Origin: Acidocella sp. | GTDB lineage: Bacteria; Pseudomonadota; Alphaproteobacteria; Acetobacterales; Acetobacteraceae | Direction: 5' to 3' | Length of the DNA stretch: 46,272 nt | NCBI RefSeq assembly: GCF_027352905.1 | Contig: NZ_DAIEIF010000021.1 | Location: forward strand, 1 to 46,272 | Notes under the pieces: model-generated | Told to the model about the DNA's origin: nothing | Seen by the model: the letters and a program-made list of their open reading frames with translations, nothing else | Databases searched by the model: none | Made by a program: the position numbers and the translations under genes | Shown here: positions 40,630 to 46,272 of the stretch, piece after piece | Position numbering within the stretch: the first letter of the stretch is position 1 | Layout of the letters: each line of letters begins with the position of its first letter

Positions 40630-42335
40630 GCGGCGCGGCTGGCTTTACGCAACGCTCCGAAAATCGCGCCCAGCGCCGCCGGGGTCATCGCCTCTATCCG
40701 CCCGGCTTCGGCAAGATTGCGGGGCTGGGCGCGTTCGAGTTTCTCCTTCAGTTCCGAAGAGAGGCCGCCAACCTGGCGGTACTCGAAACCATGCGGAATT
40801 TTCACCGCCTCATCCTTGGCGCGGGCGCGGATCTCGGCTTCCTGGCGGGCGAGATAGCCGGCGTAAAGCAGATCGGCGCGCAGGATCCGCGCGGCCTTGC
40901 TCTGGCCCGCCGGCTCGGCCGCCAACGCGGCGATCTCCGCTTGCAGCGCGGCGAAATTCGCCGCCCGCGCCGCATCGACGCAGCCCCAGGCCAAGCCTTT
41001 GGGCGTCAGGCGCAGGCTGGCATTGTCGGCGCGCAGCTTCAGCCGGTATTCGGCGCGGGAGGTGAACATCCGGTAGGGTTCGGAAACCCCTTGCGTTACC
41101 AAATCATCGATCAGCACGCCAATATAGGCCTCGGACCGGGCCAGCGCCACCAGCTCCGCCCCGCTGGCGCGCCGGGCGGCGTTCAGCCCGGCGATGAGCC
41201 CCTGGGCCGCCGCTTCCTCATAGCCCGTGGTGCCGTTGATCTGGCCAGCGAGAAACAGCCCGGGCAAGGTTTTGACCTCTAGCCCATGGCCGAGGGCGCG
41301 CGGGTCCACATAATCGTATTCCACGGCATAGCCGGGCCGAAGGATGCGCGCCCGCTCCAGCCCGGGAATGGTGCGGATCATTGCCTCCTGCACCTCGGGC
41401 GGCAGCGAGGTGGAAATGCCGTTGGGATAAACGGTCTCGTCCTCCAGCCCTTCCGGCTCAAGGAAGATCTGGTGGCTCGGCTTCTCGGCGAACCGTACCA
41501 CCTTATCCTCGATCGAGGGGCAGTAGCGGGGGCCGCGTCCGGCCAGGGCGCCCCCATAAACAGCTGATTTCTTTATATTTTGACGAATGATCTCATGCGT
41601 CGTTGCCGTGGTGGCGGTGATCCGGCAGGAGATTTGCGGATTGGTGATCTGGGCGGTGAGATCGGAGAACGGCTCGGGCGGGGTCTCGCCGCGATCCTCT
41701 GGCAGGCCGTCCCAATCGATGCTGGCGCGCGCGAGCCGGGCGGGGGTGCCGGTTTTGAGCCGCCCGAGGGGCAGGCCGAGACGGTGGAGATCGGCGGCCA
41801 AGGCTTGCGAGGGCGCGTCCCCCGCCCGCCCGCCCGGCATGCTGCGCAAGCCGAAATGCAGCATGCCGTTGAGGAAGGTGCCGGAGGTGAGCACGGCGGC
41901 GCCACAACGGAAAACGGCTCCGGAGGCGAGGCGCAGGCCGGTGAGACGCCCTTGCGTAATCTGAAGCCCGGTGACTTCTTCCTCCCGGATGGTAAGATTG
42001 GCCTGCGCCGCCAGCAGGGCCTGGATGGCGCGGCGGTAGAGCTTGCGGTCCGCCTGGGCGCGGGGGCCGCGCACCGCCGGCCCCTTGCCGCGATTGAGCA
42101 GTTTGAAATGGATGCAGGCCGCGTCCGCGGCTTGGCCCATCAGCCCGCCGAGCGCGTCGATCTCGCGGACGAGATGGCCCTTGCCAATTCCCCCGATCGC
42201 CGGGTTGCAGGACATCTCTCCCAGCCGCGCCGCGCTTTGCGTGATGAGCAAGGTGCGCGCCCCGTATCGCGCCGCCGCCGCCGCGGCCTCGGCGCCGGCA
42301 TGGCCGCCGCCGATGACGATGACATCGTATTCCAT
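40626..42335 (-). CDS. mnmG: tRNA uridine 5-carboxymethylaminomethyl synthesis enzyme MnmG (shortened)
   Basis: MnmG works with MnmE to modify U34 of tRNAs, using FAD and methylene-tetrahydrofolate. This 569-residue copy has the FAD motif [21 protein letters not shown], the [22 protein letters not shown] block and the second motif [21 protein letters not shown]. It ends with the usual [20 protein letters not shown] and TPAALGAIF segments. Between the [10 protein letters not shown] segment and [12 protein letters not shown] only about 47 residues are found, where E. coli MnmG has about 100, so roughly 50 residues of the C-terminal helical region are missing, without any frameshift. mnmE, usually the upstream neighbour in this group, is not next to it. 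Confidence 0.95.
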   Translation of the reverse strand: MEYDVIVIGGGHAGAEAAAAAARYGARTLLITQSAARLGEMSCNPAIGGIGKGHLVREIDALGGLMGQAADAACIHFKLLNRGKGPAVRGPRAQADRKLYRRAIQALLAAQANLTIREEEVTGLQITQGRLTGLRLASGAVFRCGAAVLTSGTFLNGMLHFGLRSMPGGRAGDAPSQALAADLHRLGLPLGRLKTGTPARLARASIDWDGLPEDRGETPPEPFSDLTAQITNPQISCRITATTATTHEIIRQNIKKSAVYGGALAGRGPRYCPSIEDKVVRFAEKPSHQIFLEPEGLEDETVYPNGISTSLPPEVQEAMIRTIPGLERARILRPGYAVEYDYVDPRALGHGLEVKTLPGLFLAGQINGTTGYEEAAAQGLIAGLNAARRASGAELVALARSEAYIGVLIDDLVTQGVSEPYRMFTSRAEYRLKLRADNASLRLTPKGLAWGCVDAARAANFAALQAEIAALAAEPAGQSKAARILRADLLYAGYLARQEAEIRARAKDEAVKIPHGFEYRQVGGLSSELKEKLERAQPRNLAEAGRIEAMTPAALGAIFGALRKASRAA

Positions 42336-42469
42336 GGCCGATCTTTAGCGAATTCGCGGCGAAAACGCCAAACACCGCGCGCATGGCAAGAGACCGACCT
42401 CCCCAAGCGGCCCTCCCTTTGCGCCGGGCTTTGCCCTGCCTATATCGTGGAAAAGATTCGGAGTTTGGC

Positions 42470-43066
42470 GTGTTGGAGCGGATGCTGAGGGGAAAACCGG
42501 CGGGGGAGGAAGCGGGCGATGCCCGGCCGCCGCGCCGCGTCACGGATTGCGGCGACCTTCCGTTTCTCATCAAACGGGACGGCGCCTGGCTTTATAAGGG
42601 CACGCCGATCAACCGCAAGCCGATGGTCTGCCTGTTTGCGAGCGTGCTCACCCGTGACGAGGACGGCCATTATCTGCTGGAGACCCCGGCGGAGCGCGGG
42701 CGGATCGAGGTGGAGGACGCCCCCTTCCTGGCCGTGGAGATGCAATGGACCGGCACCGGCCGCGACCAAAGCCTCACCTTCCGCACCAATGTCGATCAAT
42801 GCGTCACGGCGGGACCCGAACATAAATTACGGATCATGCATGATTTGCTGACTTGCGAACCTGTGCCTTATCTTCACATTCGTGATGGCAAGGGCCGATA
42901 TCCGATCGAGGCGCGGATCAACCGCGCCACCTATTATGAGCTGGTGGCGCTGGCGGAGCCGGGCATGGTCCAGGGCCGCAAGATGCTCGGCGTATGGAGC
43001 GGCGGTGTATTCTTTCCACTCGGCGAGGAGAATGATTGCCGCGACGTGGAGGCGGGGCCGGTCTGA
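42470..43066 (+). CDS. DUF1285 domain-containing protein
   Basis: This 198-residue protein belongs to the DUF1285 family of unknown function, recognisable by CGDLPFLIKRDGAWLYKGTPINRKPMVCLFASVLTRDEDGHYLLETPAERGRIEVEDAPFLAVEM and the C-terminal PIEARINRATYYELVALAE. I start at GTG 42470, which has GGAG 6 bases upstream; a short open stretch further upstream is rejected. TATATC lies about 20 bases before the GGAG, with a weak TTGCGC 16 bases further up, a possible promoter. It diverges from mnmG. DUF1285, CoA pyrophosphatase and CCA-adding enzyme commonly stand in this order in alphaproteobacteria. Confidence 0.9.
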   Translation: MLERMLRGKPAGEEAGDARPPRRVTDCGDLPFLIKRDGAWLYKGTPINRKPMVCLFASVLTRDEDGHYLLETPAERGRIEVEDAPFLAVEMQWTGTGRDQSLTFRTNVDQCVTAGPEHKLRIMHDLLTCEPVPYLHIRDGKGRYPIEARINRATYYELVALAEPGMVQGRKMLGVWSGGVFFPLGEENDCRDVEAGPV

Positions 43067-43114
43067 ATATCCGCCCGCCAGCGGTTACGCCACAAGATCC
43101 GCCGGGCTGGCGCC

Positions 43115-43675
43115 ATGAGGCTAGAGGAGTTGCGCCAGGCCTTCATCCAGAAGGTTGAACCGCGCTTGTTGCCCGCGGAGAAGCTCCGCCGGGCTGCGGT
43201 GCTGGTGCCGATCGAGCCGGGGCGGGGCGTCTGGCTAACGCGGCGCAGCGCCCGGCTCGCTGATCATTCCGGCCAGGTCGCCTTTCCCGGCGGCAAGATC
43301 GAGCCGCGGGATGCCTCGGCCGAGGCGGCGGCGTTGCGCGAGGCCCAGGAGGAAATCGGGCTCGATCCGGGCCAGGCGGAAATTCTCGGGCGTCTGGATG
43401 ATTACGTCACCGGCACCGGGTTTCATGTCGTGCCGGTGGTGGCGCTGCTGCCGCGCGGAGTGGCGCTCACCCCCGCCGTCGATGAGGTGGCGGATATTTT
43501 CACCTTACCCTTCTCGACCTTGCTCAACGCGGATTATCCGCTGCGCCGCGAGGTGGTGGCAAAAACGGGCGCGCGCCAGCTGTGGGTATGGCCGCATCCG
43601 GATCATGTGATCTGGGGCGCCACGGCGGCGATGCTGCGCGGGTTGGCGGCGCGGCTGGACCGGGCCGCGGCGTGA
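43115..43675 (+). CDS. NUDIX hydrolase, CoA pyrophosphatase
   Basis: This 186-residue NUDIX protein is likely a coenzyme A pyrophosphatase (NudL/YeaB type). It carries the CoA-specific LTRRSARLADHSGQVAFPGG motif directly before the Nudix box GGKIEPRDASAEAAALREAQEEIGL, whose EEIG glutamates bind metal. The family cleaves CoA to phosphopantetheine and 3',5'-ADP. ATG 43115 has AGGAG-like sequence in the preceding bases only weakly. Its stop overlaps the GTG start of the next gene, so the two are translationally coupled. Confidence 0.93.
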   Translation: MRLEELRQAFIQKVEPRLLPAEKLRRAAVLVPIEPGRGVWLTRRSARLADHSGQVAFPGGKIEPRDASAEAAALREAQEEIGLDPGQAEILGRLDDYVTGTGFHVVPVVALLPRGVALTPAVDEVADIFTLPFSTLLNADYPLRREVVAKTGARQLWVWPHPDHVIWGATAAMLRGLAARLDRAAA

Positions 43676-44826
43676 CCGCGCCGCCGCCCTTGCCTGGGCT
43701 GGAGGCGGTATGGACGGCCCTGCCCGAGGCACGGATGGTGGGCGGCGCGGTGCGGGACATGCTGGCGGGCCGGGAGGTGGCGGATGTGGATTTTGCCGTG
43801 CCGTTGCCCCCGGCGGTGGTGATGGAGCGCGCCCGCGCCGCAGGGCTGAAGGCGGTGCCCACCGGCCTTGCCCACGGCACCGTGACCCTGGTGGCCGCAG
43901 GGCGGGGATTCGAGGTGACGAGCCTGCGCCGGGATGTAGAGACCGACGGACGGCACGCGCGCGTCGCCTTCATCGACGATTGGCGGGAGGACGCGGCGCG
44001 GCGGGATTTCACCATAAACGCTATGTCGCGCGACCGCGCTGGAGAGATTTACGATTATTTCACGGGCCGGGAGGATCTGCGGGCAGGCATCGTGCGCTTT
44101 GTCGGCAGGGCGGAGCAGCGCATCGCCGAGGATCATCTGCGCATTCTGCGGTTTTTCCGGTTTTTCGCCCGCTACGCCAAAGCCGCGCCGGATGCGGAGG
44201 CGGTGGCGGCCATCCAGGCAGGGCGGGAGGGGCTGCGTGCCCTCTCGGCCGAGCGCGTCTGGGCCGAGGTCAAGCGCATTCTGGCCGCGCCCGACCCGCT
44301 GTTGGCGGTGGAATTGATGCGGGACACCGGGGTGCTGGCGGTGGCGCTGCCGGGGGCTGAGGTGGCGGGTTTGGCGGCGCTGTTGGCGCGTGGCGCGCCC
44401 ACCGATGATCCGCTGCTGCGGCTGGCGGCGTTGACCGCCGAGCCGGGGCTGGCGGCGCGGCTGCGCCTGAGTGGGACTGAGGCGGAGCGTCTCGCCGCAC
44501 TGCGCCGGCCTTTCGGCTTGCGCCCAAGCGATGACGACGCCGCGCTGCGCCGAGCCTTGGCGGAGGAGGAGGCGGCCGTGCTGATCGGGCGCAGCTGGTT
44601 GCACGAGGAGGGGTTGGGGCCGGAATGGGACGCGCTGCGGGCGCGCCTTGGCGCTGTGGCGCGCCCGGTTTTTCCGCTGCGGGGCCGCGACCTCGCCGGG
44701 CTGGGCGTGCCGCCCGGCCCCGCTTTAGGCGCGCTGCTGGCCGAATTGCGGCGCTGGTGGCTGATGGGGGGCTGCCTAGCCGGGCGGGAGGTGTGTCTGG
44801 CCGAGGCGCGGCGGCGGTTGGCATGA
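43672..44826 (+). CDS. CCA tRNA nucleotidyltransferase
   Basis: This 384-residue class II CCA-adding enzyme or poly(A) polymerase-like protein adds or repairs the tRNA 3' CCA. The nucleotidyltransferase signature MVGGAVRDMLAGREVADVDFAV holds the catalytic DxD, and RRDFTINAM and EDHLRILRFFRFFARY are the family's following motifs. The start is GTG 43672-43674, overlapping the CoA pyrophosphatase stop (GTGA). The tRNA-Val in this window already encodes CCA, so the enzyme may mainly repair ends. The C-terminal half is Ala/Leu-rich and less conserved. It overlaps the acyltransferase start by 4 bases. Confidence 0.93.
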   Translation: MTAPPPLPGLEAVWTALPEARMVGGAVRDMLAGREVADVDFAVPLPPAVVMERARAAGLKAVPTGLAHGTVTLVAAGRGFEVTSLRRDVETDGRHARVAFIDDWREDAARRDFTINAMSRDRAGEIYDYFTGREDLRAGIVRFVGRAEQRIAEDHLRILRFFRFFARYAKAAPDAEAVAAIQAGREGLRALSAERVWAEVKRILAAPDPLLAVELMRDTGVLAVALPGAEVAGLAALLARGAPTDDPLLRLAALTAEPGLAARLRLSGTEAERLAALRRPFGLRPSDDDAALRRALAEEEAAVLIGRSWLHEEGLGPEWDALRARLGAVARPVFPLRGRDLAGLGVPPGPALGALLAELRRWWLMGGCLAGREVCLAEARRRLA

Positions 44827-45869
44827 GGCATGCTTCCGCCCATTTCGGCTGGCTGCGCCTCGCCCTCGCCAGCGCGGTGATTTTCAGCCACGCGCCGGCG
44901 CTGGTCTATGGGGATCTCAGCCACGATCCGCTGGGCTGGGCCGGGCCAGGGGTGAGCCTGGGGGCGCTGGCGGTGGACGGGTTTTTCATCGTCAGCGGCT
45001 ATCTGGTGACCGGGAGCTATCTGCGGTCGGCCTCGTTGCGCGTGTATCTGGAAAAACGGGTGCTCAGGATTTACCCCGCTTTCATCGTGATGTTCCTGCT
45101 GCTGGCTCTGGGTTTGGCCCCCTGGGCCGGGGGCGGCTGGCCGGCCGGGCCGGCGGCGGCGGCGCGGATGCTGGCGCGCATGGCGTTGCTGCAGGCGCCC
45201 AAGGCGCCGGGGGCGTTCGCCGGGCTGCATCTGCCGCCCTGGCAGGAGAAGCTCAACCTGCCGCTCTGGACCCTGCCTTGCGAGGCGGCGTGCTACCTCC
45301 TCGTGCCGCTGCTGGCCAAGGCCGGGCTGCTGCGCCATCCCGCCCGGCTGGCCGGGCTGGCGGCGGGGCTGCTGCTGGGGCGGGCCGCCCTCATGCTGAT
45401 GGCGCCGGGGCTGCGCACCGCCTCGCCCTTGCCGCCCGAACTGGTCTTAGAATTGCTCGCCATGTTCTGCTGCGGCGCGTGTTACGCCCTGCTCCGCCCT
45501 GGATGGCGGCCGCGCGCGGGTTGGGCGGCCCTGGGCGCGCTCGCCGCTCTTTGGTGTTTGCGCTCGCCCCTGCTCGCCGCTATTGGTACTGGGCTGGGAG
45601 GCGGTTACATGCTTCTCTATCTTGCCCATGCCCAGCGGGCGGGGCGTATCTTCCGCTGGGCGGAGCGCGCCGATTTTTCTTATGGACTCTATATTTATGC
45701 CTGGCCGCTGGGTTTGGTGATCTTGCAATGGCACCGGGGACTCTCCGCCCCGGTCCTGGCCGGGCTCAATTGGCTGGCGGCGCTGGCTGTGGCGGCGATG
45801 AGCTGGTATCTGGTCGAGCGCCCGGCCCTGGCTATGAAAACCCGGATGGCTGTCGTCAATCCTGCTTGA
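44823..45869 (+). CDS. Acyltransferase family 3 membrane protein (OafA/YrhL-like)
   Basis: This 348-residue integral membrane acyltransferase-3 protein probably O-acylates a surface polysaccharide or lipid. The start MRHASAHFGWLRLALASAVIFSHAPAL contains the family's conserved His in the first membrane helix, and VDGFFIVSGYLVTGSYL plus LEKRVLRIYPAF (the RIYP motif) follow. About ten hydrophobic segments are seen. The ATG overlaps the CCA-enzyme stop (ATGA), so it is co-translated with that operon although functionally unrelated. The acceptor substrate is unknown. Confidence 0.9.
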   Translation: MRHASAHFGWLRLALASAVIFSHAPALVYGDLSHDPLGWAGPGVSLGALAVDGFFIVSGYLVTGSYLRSASLRVYLEKRVLRIYPAFIVMFLLLALGLAPWAGGGWPAGPAAAARMLARMALLQAPKAPGAFAGLHLPPWQEKLNLPLWTLPCEAACYLLVPLLAKAGLLRHPARLAGLAAGLLLGRAALMLMAPGLRTASPLPPELVLELLAMFCCGACYALLRPGWRPRAGWAALGALAALWCLRSPLLAAIGTGLGGGYMLLYLAHAQRAGRIFRWAERADFSYGLYIYAWPLGLVILQWHRGLSAPVLAGLNWLAALAVAAMSWYLVERPALAMKTRMAVVNPA

Positions 45870-45946
45870 TCCCGCCGAAGGATTGAGCCATCCTGCCCGG
45901 GCTCGAAGCTGGCTGATGATATAAAACCAACCCCCCCGGAGGAGCG

Positions 45947-46272
45947 ATGATCCAAACCCAATTACCGGAAACGCTTAAGGAGCGGCACCGGCGCGGCGGG
46001 TTCTGGCATGACAGAATTTTGCTTGATTTCATCGAGGCGACGCCGCCGGAGCGGCTGGACAAGATCGCGGTCACCGATATCAACAGCATGACGGGGCGGA
46101 GCCATTCGGTCTCCTACCGACAGCTCATGCACCTGTCCAAACGCATCGCCCTGGGGCTGGTGGAGCTGGGGGTGGGACGGGGCGATATCGTCTCCTTCCA
46201 ATTGCCGAATTGGTGGGAGTTCGTGGCGCTGCATCTGGCCTGCCTGCATATCGGCGCGGTGACCAACCCCTT
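45947..46272 (+). CDS. AMP-dependent acyl-CoA synthetase (5' part)
   Basis: This is the first 108 codons of an ANL-superfamily acyl-CoA synthetase; the rest lies outside the window. The protein begins MIQTQLPETLKERHRRGGFW and continues with SMTGRSHSVSYRQLMHLSKRIALGLVELGVGRGDIVSFQLPNWWEF, typical of cyclohexanecarboxylate- or fatty-acid-CoA ligases. ATG 45947 is preceded by GGAGGAG, with only 2 bases to the end of that site. TATAAA at 45920 is a possible -10. Catalytic motifs are not yet reached, so the subfamily is uncertain. Confidence 0.88.
   Translation, partial: MIQTQLPETLKERHRRGGFWHDRILLDFIEATPPERLDKIAVTDINSMTGRSHSVSYRQLMHLSKRIALGLVELGVGRGDIVSFQLPNWWEFVALHLACLHIGAVTNP

Overview
This window is a contiguous piece of a GC-rich alphaproteobacterial chromosome. 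Gene content and order (ruvCAB-ybgC-tolQRA, yqeY-dnaG-rpoD beside carA, leuS-lptE-holA converging on parB-parA-rsmG-mnmG) point to Rhodospirillales, most likely Acetobacteraceae; that family assignment is an inference from gene order and protein style, not from a marker search. The parABS locus beside rsmG/mnmG suggests the right half lies near the replication origin. Start codons are often TTG or GTG, and many neighbours overlap by ATGA or GTGA.

Layout. 1-4776 (minus): yebC, ruvC, ruvA, ruvB, ybgC, tolQ, tolR and the start of tolA, a tightly overlapped operon for DNA repair and envelope integrity. 4821-7433: a soluble hybrid histidine kinase with several PAS domains. 7520-7594: tRNA-Val(CAC), whose 3' end is overlapped antisense by a YyaL/DUF255 gene. 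9666-13646: a thioredoxin-like ferredoxin, an acyl-CoA synthetase and acetyl-CoA synthetase. 13913-16279: a cold-shock protein, a FucA-like aldolase coupled to an unknown exported protein, and an orphan polysaccharide export lipoprotein. 16286-20764: dihydroorotase, a GT9 glycosyltransferase, YgfZ, OsmC and pirin.

20908-28498 (minus) holds carA, an AAA ATPase, carB, greA and threonine dehydratase, in that transcriptional order. Two oddities stand out: CarA carries an N-terminal helix-turn-helix-like extension, and an unrelated AAA ATPase with an AT-rich leader lies between carA and carB. 28588-32824 (plus) is yqeY-dnaG-rpoD. 32821-33326 (minus) is a two-gene module of a ribbon-helix-helix protein and a small coiled-coil protein, with a perfect inverted repeat in the region it shares with a divergent short-chain dehydrogenase. 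34268-38338 is leuS-lptE-holA, followed by two parS sites, then parB-parA-rsmG-mnmG on the minus strand. 42470-45869 is DUF1285, CoA pyrophosphatase, CCA-adding enzyme and an acyltransferase, and the window ends inside a second acyl-CoA synthetase.

Most of the window is housekeeping. The points most worth following up are the HTH-CarA fusion with the intervening ATPase, the RHH/coiled-coil module with its operator, and an MnmG that appears to lack about 50 residues of its C-terminal helical region. No insertion sequence, CRISPR array, integrase or rRNA gene was seen, and no stretch longer than 300 bases lacks a gene.
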